A DNA stretch of 64,000 bases. It comes from Vibrio sp. HA2012. Lineage in GTDB: Bacteria; Pseudomonadota; Gammaproteobacteria; Enterobacterales; Vibrionaceae. Where the stretch lies: NCBI RefSeq assembly GCF_002812955.1, contig NZ_PFXK01000001.1, positions 806,001 to 870,000 on the forward strand, given 5' to 3'. The translations under genes were made by a program, and so were the position numbers. Under the pieces are notes generated by a model. The model did no database searches. It was not told the origin of the DNA and saw only the letters and a program-made list of their open reading frames with translations. Numbering within the stretch: the first letter of the stretch is position 1; each line of letters opens with the position of its first letter. Below, in pieces: positions 1 through 9,257 of the stretch.

Positions 1-438
1 CTATCGGTAGGGATGATTCTGCACGTGGTCTTCCCAATTTACCACATCCACCTCGTAGACTACCTTATTTCTGACACTTTCACCTGCAGCATGCATGGCT
101 GATTTAGAACCGGTCAGTAACGGATGCCATACCGGCAACGCACAGCCTTCAGCAAGCAGTCGATAGGCACATGTTTCCGGCAACCAGTTGAATTCATGGA
201 TATTCTCTTTTGTCAGCTTCAGACACTCTTCACCAGAGGTAAACCGGTTAGGGTAATCTTTACAGGCACAGGTCTTACTATTCAGCCAACTACAGGCTAC
301 ATTTGTGTAGTAAACTTCATCCGTATCCTCATCCATCAGTTTATGCAGACAACATTTACCACATCCATCACACAGAGACTCCCACTCTGCTTCAGTCATC
401 TCTTCCAGTGTTTTTGTCTGCCAGAATGGAACTGTCAT
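1..438 (-). CDS. ycgN: YcgN/UPF0260 cysteine-cluster protein
   Basis: Protein of 145 residues whose whole length resembles the YcgN (UPF0260) family of gammaproteobacteria. It has a CxxCxxCC cluster at residues 23-30 and further cysteines at 49, 57, 59 and 72, a pattern suited to binding a metal or Fe-S centre. The family's biochemical role is not established, so no reaction is assigned. The C-terminal half holds the family segment [12 protein letters not shown]. The stop codon is the first three bases of the window, so the gene is complete. It is divergent from ykgJ, another protein with a related cysteine cluster, across about 146 bp that must hold both promoters. Confidence 0.93.
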   Translation of the reverse strand: MTVPFWQTKTLEEMTEAEWESLCDGCGKCCLHKLMDEDTDEVYYTNVACSWLNSKTCACKDYPNRFTSGEECLKLTKENIHEFNWLPETCAYRLLAEGCALPVWHPLLTGSKSAMHAAGESVRNKVVYEVDVVNWEDHVQNHPYR

Positions 439-584
439 CGCTTGTCTGCCTATACTTGCTGCTTGGATAAGGGGGTGATTTATACCCTTCTAAAGGATAA
501 AGTTCAAGCCAGAATCAGTTTACTTCACAAGATTCCTTTTATATCATCCCGGCTCGTTTTTATTTCGGATCGACAGAGACAAAG

Positions 585-833
585 ATGGATTGTAGGCTGG
601 GTTGCGGAGCCTGTTGTATTGCTCCAAGTATATCATCACCCATCCCGGGGATGGAGCAGGGTAAACCTGCGGGGGTTCGCTGCATCCAACTGGATGAAAA
701 TAACCTGTGCAAGTTATTTGGTAAACCGGAACGACCAAAAGTGTGTCACGACTTTAAAGCGGATCCGGAGATTTGCGGGAGAACAAATCAGGAAGCGTTA
801 ACCATTATTACTGAGTTAGAACAGTTGACATAG
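585..833 (+). CDS. ykgJ: YkgJ-family cysteine-cluster protein
   Basis: Small protein of 82 residues with an N-terminal CxxxCxxCC cluster (C3, C7, C10, C11) followed by cysteines at 33, 42, 54 and 64, the layout of the YkgJ/UPF0153 family. The segment [11 protein letters not shown] after the cluster is a strong family signature. It is probably a metal-binding cytoplasmic protein of unknown function. The ATG is preceded only by a weak purine-rich ribosome site. It converges on recR, and its stop codon lies in an 18-bp tandem duplication. Confidence 0.88.
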   Translation: MDCRLGCGACCIAPSISSPIPGMEQGKPAGVRCIQLDENNLCKLFGKPERPKVCHDFKADPEICGRTNQEALTIITELEQLT

Positions 834-864
834 ATATTAAGACAACCATAGAAATTAAGACAAC
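829..864. repeat. 18-bp tandem duplication across two stop codons
   Basis: Two adjacent 18-bp copies (829-846 and 847-864) differ at one base. The first contains the ykgJ stop codon and the second contains the recR stop codon, so both convergent genes end inside one small duplication. The pattern fits slipped-strand duplication. Confidence 0.8.
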
Positions 865-1457
865 TTCTGCCTGCCCAACAACGAATGTGACAGCGTTGTA
901 CCGTCAACCAGCTCCAGTTCCCCACCGACAGGGACACCATGAGCAATACGACTGGCAGACACATTATGTGCCCGGCAAAGTTCTGCAATATAGTGTGCCG
1001 TTGCCTCCCCTTCTACTGTAGGATTGGTGGCCAGAATAACTTCCTGAATATCACCTCTCTGTAAGCGATAATCCAGAGTATCCAGACCAATATCGCTCGG
1101 ACCGATACCATCCAGCGGTGACAGATGCCCCATCAGTACAAAATAGCGGCCGGAGTATTGCCCTGTAGCTTCAACCGCTGCAATGTCTGCAGGGCTCTCA
1201 ACCACACAAAGCAAGCCATTTTCCTGACGCTTAGGGTTAGCACAAATATGGCAGACCTCTTCTTCCGTAAATGTGCGGCATTCGCTACAGTGGCCAATTT
1301 CAGTCATCGCTTTTGTCAAAGCATCAGCTAACTGTAAACCACCTTTCCTGTCTCGCTGTAACAAATGAAAGGCCATACGCTGTGCAGACTTGGGACCAAC
1401 TCCCGGCAGACAACGTAAAGCCTCCATCAATTGTTCCAGCATATGGCTGGTACGCAT
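855..1457 (-). CDS. recR: Recombination mediator protein RecR
   Basis: RecR of 200 residues, the usual family length. With RecF and RecO it helps load RecA onto SSB-coated single-stranded DNA at gaps. Visible parts are a helix-hairpin-helix near residues 10-30 ([11 protein letters not shown]), a zinc finger with C57, C60, C69 and C72, and a Toprim region from about residue 80. It lies directly downstream of ybaB and dnaX in the classic dnaX-ybaB-recR order, 19 bp after ybaB, so it is probably co-transcribed. The gene converges on ykgJ with only 21 bp between stops. Confidence 0.97.
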   Translation of the reverse strand: MRTSHMLEQLMEALRCLPGVGPKSAQRMAFHLLQRDRKGGLQLADALTKAMTEIGHCSECRTFTEEEVCHICANPKRQENGLLCVVESPADIAAVEATGQYSGRYFVLMGHLSPLDGIGPSDIGLDTLDYRLQRGDIQEVILATNPTVEGEATAHYIAELCRAHNVSASRIAHGVPVGGELELVDGTTLSHSLLGRQKLS

Positions 1458-1476
1458 AGTTCAGATACCGCGGTGA

Positions 1477-1809
1477 TCAGAAAGGCATTTTCATGCCAGG
1501 AGGAAGCTGCATCCCTCCCGTCAGTGCTGCCATTTTTTCTTTCTGGGTTTCTTCCACCCGACGAGCCGCATCATTAAATGCTGCAGCAATCAGATCTTCC
1601 AGCATCTCTTTATCATCTTCCATCAGGCTATCATCAATATCCACACGACGAACATTATGACTACCGGTAATAGTCACCTTTACCAGGCCAGCACCAGATT
1701 CACCGGTGACTTCCATGGTTGCAATCTCTTCCTGAAGCTTTTGCATACGCTCTTGCATCTGCTGGGCTTGTTTCATCAGGTTACCCATACCGCCTTTACC
1801 ACCAAACAT
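1477..1809 (-). CDS. ybaB: YbaB/EbfC nucleoid-associated protein
   Basis: Nucleoid-associated DNA-binding protein of the YbaB/EbfC family, 110 residues. The frame is open upstream, but the family starts at [14 protein letters not shown], so I place the start at that ATG. The central region [19 protein letters not shown] is the amphipathic helix of the family, and the C-terminus LPPGMKMPF is typical. The family forms dimers that bind DNA. It sits between dnaX and recR, as in most gammaproteobacteria. Confidence 0.96.
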   Translation of the reverse strand: MFGGKGGMGNLMKQAQQMQERMQKLQEEIATMEVTGESGAGLVKVTITGSHNVRRVDIDDSLMEDDKEMLEDLIAAAFNDAARRVEETQKEKMAALTGGMQLPPGMKMPF

Positions 1810-1896
1810 CTTAATCTCTCTGATTTGTGTGTGTTTCACATGATTATTGGGTTGAAAGATAATTTTTCAACCCCGGACATAAATTTACATCGCTGG

Positions 1897-3993
1897 TTAA
1901 ACCGGCCTGACACTGTCCCTATCCAACTGTGCAGAAAATCGTTTCAGAATAAACTGTACACCCGTATCTGACTCCAGGCTGGTCAGCGCTATTGCCAGTT
2001 TCCTCTGATACAAAGCTTCTCTCAGCTCCAGAGGTGTCTGCCCACTGTCTCCAACCTGCACCGTCAGATGACACTCCTCACCCAGCACACGGTTCAGCGC
2101 TTCCAGTAACTCTCCCTGTGCTCTGTCATTATTCAGATGTGCATGACTGGCTCTTAATACCAGTTCAATCGTTGAATCGTGCTTATGATACGCAGCATTC
2201 AATGCCAGTTGTTCAACTAGCTTAGGGATCGACAACTGATCAATCAGAGCCGACCAGGGATCCAACGCCACTGATTCTTCCACCAGCTTCTGCTGCATCT
2301 CCGGTGTTTTGGTATGCTCCAGTGCCTGCTTAATCTCAGAAGGCTTCAACTCCGCTGATTCATCCGCTTCATCGGTAACCGTACTGGGCTGCCACCGATA
2401 AGGTTCACTATCCGTTAGTTCAACAATTGTCTCCATCGCTGACCCGGTAGTAACTTGTTCATGCGACATACCATCAGCTCTGCTGTGCTGGGCAATTCTG
2501 TCCAGCACAGAAGAAGGCTCTGAGGCTGCCGCATCAGACTTTTTTCCCTCAGATCCGGTAACTTTCGGTGTACCAGATGCAGAAGATGCTGCATTCCGCC
2601 GGGAACGTAACTGATGACGCAAACCCGTTCGCGGGGTCACTTTCACATCAGGATCAGTCACTTGCACTGATGGCATGTCCGTTGGCGGTGGTGAAACCAG
2701 TAACGGTTCACTCTCAGCATAATCAGGCTCCTCCGGATGAGGTGGCATTGGTGTGGTTGGATCCATATCAATACTTTCCTCTGTCGTATACGGAGGATAT
2801 CCAGCATCAGTTTCCTGCAAAGGTGCCTGTGCCGCCGGGGGCATCTGTTCGGCTACTGCAGGTTGCGGAGACTGAGCCGGCAATGTAATGGCATTAACAG
2901 CACTGACTGGCTGGGGTCTGAAAGCCATCATTCTCAATACCACCATCTCTAGTCCCATACGCTCTGTAGGCGCCAGTGGCAAATCCTTACGCCCTTTTAA
3001 TGCAATCTGATAAAAAAGCTGTACATCCTGAGGAGACAATGTATGGCTGAGTAACTCTATTTTTTCAGCATCAGGTTTATCCTTATCCAGCGTAGAAGGC
3101 AGAGCCTGATACATAGCAATACGATGTAACTGGGCGGCCAGTTGCTGCAGCAAACCATCCCACTCAACACCGTTTTGTGCCAGAGAATGGACACATGCCA
3201 TCGCAGGCTGAACCTGTTTACCACTGATGGCTTCCAGCAGGTGAACCGCCTGATCAGCATCCAGTGTCCCCAGCATAGTTGCCACAGTTGCGGTATCGAT
3301 TGCGCCGTTACTCAAAGCAATCGCCTGATCAGTCAGACTAAGCGCATCACGCATACTCCCGTCTGCAGCATGAGCAATCATTCCCAAAGCCCGGGGCTCA
3401 GCAGAGATAACTTCCTGTTGCAGAATAAACTGGAGCTGTTCATGGATCGTATCCACGCTGATAGGCTTCAGATGAAACTGAAGACAGCGGGACAAGATAG
3501 TGACCGGGAGCTTTTGTGGATCTGTTGTCGCCAGCAGGAACTTAACGTGTTCCGGCGGTTCTTCCAGCGTTTTCAGCAAAGCGTTAAAGCTGTGGCGGGA
3601 AAGCATATGTACTTCATCAATAAGGTACACCTTAAACCGTCCCCTGGCTGGTTTGTACTGCACATTATCGAGAAGGTCACGAATATCTTCCACTTTGGTC
3701 CGAGATGCGGCATCAATCTCCAGAAGATCGACAAAACGTCCTTCATCGATCTCCCGGCATGAAGCACAATGTCCACATGGTGTGGCAGTTATGCCTGCTT
3801 CACAATTGAGTCCTTTAGCAAACAGGCGGCCTATTGTAGTTTTACCAACCCCACGGGTACCGCTAAAAAGATAAGCATGATGCAGCTTATTTTGTTTTAA
3901 AGCATTTTCCAGTGCTGTCAGCACATGAGCCTGCCCGACAACCTGATTAAAGCGGGTAGGACGCCATTTTCGTGCTAATGCTAAATAACTCAT
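1897..3993 (-). CDS. dnaX: DNA polymerase III subunits tau/gamma
   Basis: Clamp-loader ATPase of the DNA polymerase III holoenzyme, 698 residues as the full-length tau product. The N-terminal AAA+ domain has the P-loop GTRGVGKTT near residue 45, a zinc module of four cysteines around residues 64-79, the Walker B region LIDEVHML and the sensor LLATTDPQKLP. Domain III follows. After it comes a low-complexity Pro/Glu/Ser-rich linker, then the tau-specific C-terminus that in the family binds DnaB and the alpha subunit. An A AAA AAG slippery heptamer in the zero frame at codon 485 is followed by a stop in the -1 frame, predicting a gamma form of about 486 residues. The gene lies 24 bp downstream of apt. 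Confidence 0.98.
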   Translation of the reverse strand: MSYLALARKWRPTRFNQVVGQAHVLTALENALKQNKLHHAYLFSGTRGVGKTTIGRLFAKGLNCEAGITATPCGHCASCREIDEGRFVDLLEIDAASRTKVEDIRDLLDNVQYKPARGRFKVYLIDEVHMLSRHSFNALLKTLEEPPEHVKFLLATTDPQKLPVTILSRCLQFHLKPISVDTIHEQLQFILQQEVISAEPRALGMIAHAADGSMRDALSLTDQAIALSNGAIDTATVATMLGTLDADQAVHLLEAISGKQVQPAMACVHSLAQNGVEWDGLLQQLAAQLHRIAMYQALPSTLDKDKPDAEKIELLSHTLSPQDVQLFYQIALKGRKDLPLAPTERMGLEMVVLRMMAFRPQPVSAVNAITLPAQSPQPAVAEQMPPAAQAPLQETDAGYPPYTTEESIDMDPTTPMPPHPEEPDYAESEPLLVSPPPTDMPSVQVTDPDVKVTPRTGLRHQLRSRRNAASSASGTPKVTGSEGKKSDAAASEPSSVLDRIAQHSRADGMSHEQVTTGSAMETIVELTDSEPYRWQPSTVTDEADESAELKPSEIKQALEHTKTPEMQQKLVEESVALDPWSALIDQLSIPKLVEQLALNAAYHKHDSTIELVLRASHAHLNNDRAQGELLEALNRVLGEECHLTVQVGDSGQTPLELREALYQRKLAIALTSLESDTGVQFILKRFSAQLDRDSVRPV
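2534..2547 (-). promoter_or_regulatory. dnaX: dnaX programmed -1 frameshift site
   Basis: On the coding strand the codons read GGA AAA AAG TCT GAT, giving the X XXY YYZ heptamer A AAA AAG in the zero frame. A -1 slip makes the next codons GTC TGA, so translation ends one residue later. The same heptamer and an immediate -1 stop make gamma in E. coli dnaX. An 8-bp stem, TGTGCTGG with CCAGCACA (positions 2484-2509), lies about 29 nt downstream. Another 7-bp pairing, TCTGAGG with CCTCAGA, flanks the slip site itself. Confidence 0.75.
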
Positions 3994-4017
3994 TGAATCC
4001 TTCCAAATACAACCGGA

Positions 4018-4563
4018 TTAGTGGCCGTCAAAATCACAGATACTATACACATCCAGACCAAGATCCTTCAGACGTACTTCTCCTCCGATGTCCGGCAGAT
4101 TGATAACAAAAGCAGCATGCTCCACTTCACCACCCAGTTGGCGGATCAGCTTCGTCGTAGCTTCAATCGTTCCCCCTGTTGCCAGCAGATCATCAACAAC
4201 CAGAACTTTATCGCCTTTTTCAATAGCATCAACATGGATTTCGAGGGTATCCATGCCATATTCAAGTTCATAGCTTTGTGCAATGGTTTCACGCGGCAGT
4301 TTACCCGGTTTACGAACCGGCACAAACCCAACGCCCAGTTCAAGAGCCAGAGGGGCGCCAAAAAGAAACCCACGGGCTTCAGTACCGACGACTTTGGTAA
4401 AGCCAAGATCCCGGTATTTTTCCAGCAATAGATTGATGGTTGCTTTATAAGCTTCTGCATTTTCCATCAGACTTGTCACATCGCGAAACAGGATACCTGG
4501 TTTCGGATAATCCTGAATTGATTTAATACTTGATTTAATTAATGAAATTGTTTCGTTAGTCAT
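4018..4563 (-). CDS. apt: Adenine phosphoribosyltransferase
   Basis: Purine salvage enzyme that converts adenine and PRPP to AMP and pyrophosphate. It has 181 residues, the normal length. The PRPP-binding motif [13 protein letters not shown] lies around residues 119-131, and the N-terminal segment [13 protein letters not shown] is typical of APRT. It is upstream of dnaX with a 24-bp gap, so the two may share transcripts. A hairpin and a PurR-like box lie further upstream, between apt and the end of the rssB-like gene. Confidence 0.97.
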   Translation of the reverse strand: MTNETISLIKSSIKSIQDYPKPGILFRDVTSLMENAEAYKATINLLLEKYRDLGFTKVVGTEARGFLFGAPLALELGVGFVPVRKPGKLPRETIAQSYELEYGMDTLEIHVDAIEKGDKVLVVDDLLATGGTIEATTKLIRQLGGEVEHAAFVINLPDIGGEVRLKDLGLDVYSICDFDGH

Positions 4564-4625
4564 AAACTGTTTATTTACGTTGTATGCTTACGTTCATCTT
4601 GTTTTTGTTATTTCAGTACCATAAG

Positions 4626-4659
4626 CAGAAAAACAAATGCCCACTCTGAAGAATGGGCA
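4626..4659 (-). terminator. Rho-independent terminator after rssB-like gene
   Basis: The minus strand reads a 9-bp stem (one G-T pair) with a TTCA tetraloop at 4638-4659, followed by TTTGTTTTTC. It lies 84 bp past the stop of the response regulator and 62 bp before apt. It could also act as an attenuator for any apt transcript that starts further upstream. Confidence 0.75.
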
Positions 4660-4712
4660 CACTTCTTGGCAATAGTAGTGATTTTCTTTCGCCGGGGCAA
4701 CCTGCGAATACA

Positions 4713-4728
4713 ACGCAAACGTTTATCC
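4713..4728. promoter_or_regulatory. Possible PurR-like box upstream of apt
   Basis: The 16-mer ACGCAAACGTTTATCC shares its first twelve bases with the PurR operator seen in front of cvpA-purF in this same window. It lies about 150 bp upstream of apt, a purine salvage gene, but before the hairpin at 4626-4659. The last four bases depart from the consensus, so this is only a candidate. Confidence 0.3.
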
Positions 4729-4742
4729 GGAAATATCCGTTC

Positions 4743-5858
4743 CTAATCTGAGCGCTTAGGCAAAATTTCCAGACTGAAATGGCTGATGCCAATGTTTGCT
4801 AATGTCAGTTTTCCTCCACTTCCGACCGGCAAGCGGTTTTCAACCGGATTTTTATAGCAGCCACACCCTAACTGGCAGCCAGCAGCAATCTTATGTGTGA
4901 AATGACCGTATGTATCGTGATAGCTCCAGATCGCATCCAGTCCGGTAGAAAAAACAGACACCGATGCGTCCGTTGTATCCATGATACCAAACAGAGCATT
5001 CGTCGGTTTAGTACAGTCCAGGCACTCCATCCCCTTTTCGACCACCCCGGTAAACTCCACCAGATTATTCAAAGGGATTTCAGCACGGCGTAATGCATCA
5101 TTAAATATTGCCCTAACCAGCAGGGATGTCGCGACACTCCGATCCTCTGCCGATTCTGCATCAACAATATAAAAAGCAAACTGCCCGTCCATAAGCCAGG
5201 CATAATCAAAAACCAGAGGCATAGCATCGGAAGACTGGAGCAGATTATAACTACAATGCCATTCTCCCTGCCGGGTATCCCGGTCAGGTAACAGTGCCAG
5301 TAGCAATTCCCTTGCAGCACCACTATTCTGTTCCAGAAAACGAAGATGCCAGTGTAGTTCTTTATCCTCCGGAATATCACCACGCTCTCCGACACGCAAC
5401 CACTGGCTGGCGAAGTCCCGGCTCAGTTCTGTATGTTTCCTTTCATCTTTCAGAATATTGCTGATCGCAGAAGTTAAATGATCCGGAACACTAATTGGTT
5501 TAGAAAGGAAATCCTTGATACCAAAACGCAGCGCCCTCGCCACATCAGACATATCTTCTGTTGCGGAGACAACGATCATTGGAATCGACGGATATTCCCA
5601 GCAGACTTCTTCGGCAAATTCAATACCGTTAAGGATGGGCATGGAAAGGTCACAAAGAATCAAATCCGGAACCTGTAACCTGAGCTTCTGCAGTGCTTCC
5701 AGGCCATGTTCAGCCTGGATGACCTGGTAACCTTCTTTTTCCAGAAGTACGGAGATAAAGCGTCGAAAGACAGGATCATCATCAACCAGCATGATGACCT
5801 GCTTCTCTCCGTTACCCGCCTGTGTATCAAGTACGGAGTTACTACAACTATCAACCAT
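4743..5858 (-). CDS. rssB: RssB-like response regulator
   Basis: N-terminal receiver domain with phosphoacceptor D70 in LILCDLSMP, acidic residues in LVDDDP, and the conserved lysine in FLSKPI. A C-terminal region of about 220 residues resembles the inactive PP2C-like domain of E. coli RssB (for example FDYAWLMDGQFAFYIVDAES). RssB is the adaptor that delivers RpoS to ClpXP, and that role is inferred here. I chose the ATG giving MVDSCSNS because GAGG sits 5 nt upstream. An ATG five codons earlier is also possible. The C-terminal region has several cysteines (CQLGCGCYKN) not typical of RssB. It is divergent from a LysR gene. Confidence 0.8.
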   Translation of the reverse strand: MVDSCSNSVLDTQAGNGEKQVIMLVDDDPVFRRFISVLLEKEGYQVIQAEHGLEALQKLRLQVPDLILCDLSMPILNGIEFAEEVCWEYPSIPMIVVSATEDMSDVARALRFGIKDFLSKPISVPDHLTSAISNILKDERKHTELSRDFASQWLRVGERGDIPEDKELHWHLRFLEQNSGAARELLLALLPDRDTRQGEWHCSYNLLQSSDAMPLVFDYAWLMDGQFAFYIVDAESAEDRSVATSLLVRAIFNDALRRAEIPLNNLVEFTGVVEKGMECLDCTKPTNALFGIMDTTDASVSVFSTGLDAIWSYHDTYGHFTHKIAAGCQLGCGCYKNPVENRLPVGSGGKLTLANIGISHFSLEILPKRSD

Positions 5859-6166
5859 ACAGACCTCACTCATAACCAACCTGACTATAATTTCACTTTT
5901 TTATCCTTACCTAAAAAATAGTCGGCAATTGGCATTTATACAATATATTGCGTTTCATATGCGACAATAGACACAATTTATAGCTATTTTGTAGCAGCCC
6001 CCTCACTTACACAATACTCAATAGCAGCAGGCTCACTCTTACTTTTTAACGACAAAAGGAACGAAATCCAATAGGATAGCAGTTAATCAACTCAACAATA
6101 TCCTGGTGGACAGTAAACTAAGTTTGCACAATCGGGATAGTGAATTCAGACAGTGGAAGATATGTT
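5859..6166. other. AT-rich divergent intergenic region
   Basis: About 308 bp separate the rssB-like gene from the LysR gene and should hold both promoters. For rssB a candidate sigma-70 promoter reads TTGCCG (5923-5928) and GATAAA (5900-5905) on the minus strand with a 17-bp spacer, four of six matches in each box. I see no convincing reading frame, RNA gene or strong inverted repeat in the rest. Confidence 0.4.
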
Positions 6167-7078
6167 GTGTCTAACCAGATGAAACTAGATGACCTAAATC
6201 TTTTTCGACTTGTTGTCGAAAATGGAAGCTATACCGCAACTTCAAGAAAAACATTAATTCCCGTTGCAACCATTACCCGGCGTATTCAGGCTCTGGAAGA
6301 TTCTTTAAACCTTCGCCTCTTAAACCGTCATGCGCGTAAACTTTCTCTGACTGAAGCCGGTGAACGTTTCTATAATGAATGCTCCCCCATGCTCAGAAAG
6401 TTAACCTGTGCAGCAGAAGAGATCGGTGATGACTGCCGGGGAGCCGCAGGGAAGCTAAAAATTTCCTCACCCTCTAACCTGACAAAACGCCTGATTCTGC
6501 CTATGTTAAGTGAATTTATGGCGATGTATCCTGATATCCATATCGACCTGACCATGAGTAACCAGAGTGATCAAATCGACCCCACGGAATGGGATATCAT
6601 CTTCAAAGCGGGGCCACAGCGGGATTCCAGTCTAATCGCCAGAAAAGTAAACGAAGTCAAAGATATTCTGGTAGCCAGTCCGAAATACCTGAACAATAAC
6701 CCGATCCCGTTACTGCATGCAGAAGACCTTACACATCACCGCCTGCTTAAAGGCCATCCCCTGCTAAAATGGCAACTGACAAATACTCAGGGGGAAACCG
6801 TGGTGAATACCGACAAAGGGCGCTTTGAGGCTAACGAACTGAATGTTGTCCGACGTGCATGTGCAGAGGGGCTGGGAATAACCCTGATGCCGGATATCAT
6901 GCTGCAGGAATACTTTGAGCGAGGTTCTCTGGTGAGGGTGCTGAATGACTGGAGTTCAAATCCAAGGGACATCTATATGATGTACAACCATAAAGATCAT
7001 CAGCCGGAGAAAGTACGTCTGTTGATTAATTTTGTGACTCATTACCATGACGTTGGTGACGAAGATATCCCAGCCTGA
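6167..7078 (+). CDS. LysR-family transcriptional regulator
   Basis: LysR-type regulator of about 303 residues. The N-terminal winged helix-turn-helix is clear (LNLFRLVVENGSYTATSRK, then ITRRIQALEDSLNLRLLNR), and a substrate-binding domain follows from about residue 95. The overall pattern is the CrgA-like subgroup. The effector and targets cannot be told from sequence. I chose a GTG start because GGAAGA lies 6 nt upstream. An ATG four codons later (MKLDDLNLF) is a reasonable alternative. LysR proteins often regulate a divergent neighbour, here the rssB-like gene. It ends before a strong bidirectional terminator shared with purF. Confidence 0.9.
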   Translation: MSNQMKLDDLNLFRLVVENGSYTATSRKTLIPVATITRRIQALEDSLNLRLLNRHARKLSLTEAGERFYNECSPMLRKLTCAAEEIGDDCRGAAGKLKISSPSNLTKRLILPMLSEFMAMYPDIHIDLTMSNQSDQIDPTEWDIIFKAGPQRDSSLIARKVNEVKDILVASPKYLNNNPIPLLHAEDLTHHRLLKGHPLLKWQLTNTQGETVVNTDKGRFEANELNVVRRACAEGLGITLMPDIMLQEYFERGSLVRVLNDWSSNPRDIYMMYNHKDHQPEKVRLLINFVTHYHDVGDEDIPA

Positions 7079-7090
7079 CATCATCAGATG

Positions 7091-7139
7091 TAGTAACTAA
7101 AAATCCGGACAAAAAACTGTCCGGATTTTTTAGTTACTA
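7091..7139. terminator. Bidirectional terminator between LysR gene and purF
   Basis: An inverted repeat of about 21 bp per arm with a single-base bulge surrounds a short A-rich loop. The GC-rich core is ATCCGGACA with TGTCCGGAT, flanked by A and T runs on both sides. It can therefore stop transcription from both convergent genes. Confidence 0.9.
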
Positions 7140-7158
7140 AGAAGAAAACGATGCCCTG

Positions 7159-8673
7159 TCAGGCGCCTTCGTTATACAGTTCCAAATTGGCCAGATCCTG
7201 CTGAATATCTTTCTGTAACTTGGCATCATCATTTCTCAGTGATTCCAGAAAATCCAGATAATCCTGATTAATATCACCCGTAACATACTCACCGTTAAAT
7301 ACCGATGTTTCAAACTGAGTTATATCCTGATTACCATGGCCGACCGCGGCAACCAAATCTTCCAGAGACTGGAAGATCAAAGCATCAGCACCAATCAGTT
7401 GTGCTATTTCATCCGCATCCCTACCATGCGCTATCAGCTCATTCGCACTTGGCATATCAATGCCGTATACGTTAGGGAAGCGGATTTCCGGTGCAGCTGA
7501 TACCATATACACTTTATTAGCGCCGGCTTCACGTGCCATTTCGATGATCTGCTCTGATGTGGTACCACGTACAATGGAGTCATCCACCAACAGTACATTT
7601 TTACCTTTAAATTCAGAGCGGATAGCATTCAGCTTACGACGCACGGATTTCTTACGCATCTGCTGACCTGGCATAATAAAAGTACGGCCGACATAGCGGT
7701 TCTTTACAAAACCCTGGCGATATGGCAAACCAATCAGCTGAGCGATTTCCAGTGCGATATCACAAGAAGTTTCCGGGATAGGGATCACTACATCAATGTC
7801 CAGATCAGCCCACTCTTTCTGGATCTTCGCCCCCAGTTTTTTCCCCATCTCAACACGGGCACTATACACAGAAATTTTATCAATAAATGAATCCGGACGG
7901 GCAAAGTAAACGTACTCAAAGATACAGGGATTGAACTGCGGATTGTCTGCACACTGCTTTGTATACAGCTCACCATCGAAGGTCGCATAAATAGCTTCGC
8001 CTGGGGCAATATCACGCATAAAATCGAAACCCACGGCATCCAGAGCGACGGATTCTGAAGCAACCATATACTCTGTTCCCTGCTCGGTTTCACGCTTACC
8101 CAGACACAGAGGACGAATACCATGCGGGTCACGGAAAGCAACCATACCGTGGCCAATGATCATTGCCGTAACTGCGTAAGCACCACGGATTGTCCGGTGA
8201 ACACTAGCTACAGCTCTGAATACATCCTCAGCAGTAACATTGCCTTTTACAGTATCAATTTCATGGGCAAGAACATTCAGCAAAACCTCAGAATCTGATG
8301 TTGTATTGACATGGCGGCGATCTTTATCAAACAACTTTTCGCGCACTTCATGTGCATTGGTCAGGTTGCCGTTGTGAGCCAGAGTAATACCAAAGGGAGA
8401 GTTGACATAAAAAGGCTGAGCCTCAGAGGCACTTGAGCTTCCGGCTGTCGGATAGCGAACATGTCCGATCCCGACGGTACCCTGCAGACGCTGCATGTGT
8501 TTTGCTTCAAAAACATCTTTGACTAAACCATTCGCCTTACGCAGACGGAAACGATTGCTTTCTATGGTAACAATACCCGCGGCATCCTGGCCACGATGCT
8601 GAAGAACCGTCAAAGCATCATAAATTGACTGGTTCACCATCGTATTACCCACGATTCCAACAATACCACACAT
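7159..8673 (-). CDS. purF: Amidophosphoribosyltransferase
   Basis: First committed enzyme of de novo purine synthesis; it makes 5-phosphoribosylamine from PRPP and glutamine. It has 504 residues, close to the E. coli length. The Ntn-type glutaminase domain starts MCGIVGIVG, so the nucleophile cysteine is residue 2 after Met removal. The phosphoribosyltransferase domain has the PRPP motif [13 protein letters not shown] and the segment [16 protein letters not shown]. It is downstream of cvpA with a 30-bp gap, and the PurR box before cvpA implies repression when purines are plentiful. Confidence 0.98.
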   Translation of the reverse strand: MCGIVGIVGNTMVNQSIYDALTVLQHRGQDAAGIVTIESNRFRLRKANGLVKDVFEAKHMQRLQGTVGIGHVRYPTAGSSSASEAQPFYVNSPFGITLAHNGNLTNAHEVREKLFDKDRRHVNTTSDSEVLLNVLAHEIDTVKGNVTAEDVFRAVASVHRTIRGAYAVTAMIIGHGMVAFRDPHGIRPLCLGKRETEQGTEYMVASESVALDAVGFDFMRDIAPGEAIYATFDGELYTKQCADNPQFNPCIFEYVYFARPDSFIDKISVYSARVEMGKKLGAKIQKEWADLDIDVVIPIPETSCDIALEIAQLIGLPYRQGFVKNRYVGRTFIMPGQQMRKKSVRRKLNAIRSEFKGKNVLLVDDSIVRGTTSEQIIEMAREAGANKVYMVSAAPEIRFPNVYGIDMPSANELIAHGRDADEIAQLIGADALIFQSLEDLVAAVGHGNQDITQFETSVFNGEYVTGDINQDYLDFLESLRNDDAKLQKDIQQDLANLELYNEGA

Positions 8674-8703
8674 GTCCTAATCCTCGATTTACAAAAACTG
8701 GCA

Positions 8704-9204
8704 CTACACAGTGCCAGCTAGAAATTTTGATGTCTCTTTCAGGTGTTCAAAGAACGGCTCAATAATACGGCTGAATTCCGGTATCAAACGCGATTGATCC
8801 CACCAGTCAGAGCTTGAGAATGCGGTAAACGCATCCATGAAAAACAGAACTACCGCGACAATAAGAACACCACGTAAGGCACCGAATACTGCGCCTAACA
8901 CCCGGTCTGTTCCTGATAGCCCCGTTTTTTGCACCAGATGTCCGACAACATAGTTGACGATAGCACCGACAATCAGAGTTGCGACAAATAGTGCCCCTAT
9001 CGCTGCAGCGTTACGATACATCTCATCATCGATATTGGTGAAATACACCGCCAATTTCGCATAATACTGGCTGGAGATAAAAAAACCTCCAAACCAGATC
9101 ACCAGAGACAACGCTTCTTTCACGAAGCCGCGAGTAATGCTGATCAAAGCCGACAGGCCGATCACCCCTAAAATGACATAATCAATCCAAATCATATTCT
9201 GCAC
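8704..9204 (-). CDS. cvpA: CvpA membrane protein
   Basis: Inner-membrane protein of 166 residues in the CvpA family, with about four predicted transmembrane segments (for example IDYVILGVIGLSALISI and VLGAVFGALRGVLIVAVVLF). In enterics it is needed for colicin V production and contributes to envelope stress tolerance; its molecular activity is unresolved. It is first in the cvpA-purF operon. A PurR operator lies 38-53 bp upstream of the start. Confidence 0.95.
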   Translation of the reverse strand: MQNMIWIDYVILGVIGLSALISITRGFVKEALSLVIWFGGFFISSQYYAKLAVYFTNIDDEMYRNAAAIGALFVATLIVGAIVNYVVGHLVQKTGLSGTDRVLGAVFGALRGVLIVAVVLFFMDAFTAFSSSDWWDQSRLIPEFSRIIEPFFEHLKETSKFLAGTV

Positions 9205-9241
9205 ATCTTAAGTTGCGCGCATTTTAACAGAAAAAATCGCG

Positions 9242-9257
9242 ACGCAAACGTTTTCTT
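9242..9257. promoter_or_regulatory. PurR operator of cvpA-purF
   Basis: The 16-mer ACGCAAACGTTTTCTT matches the purine repressor consensus, including its central CG and flanking AAAC/GTTT. It overlaps the last codons of dedD and lies upstream of cvpA, where the E. coli operon also has its PurR site. Confidence 0.88.
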
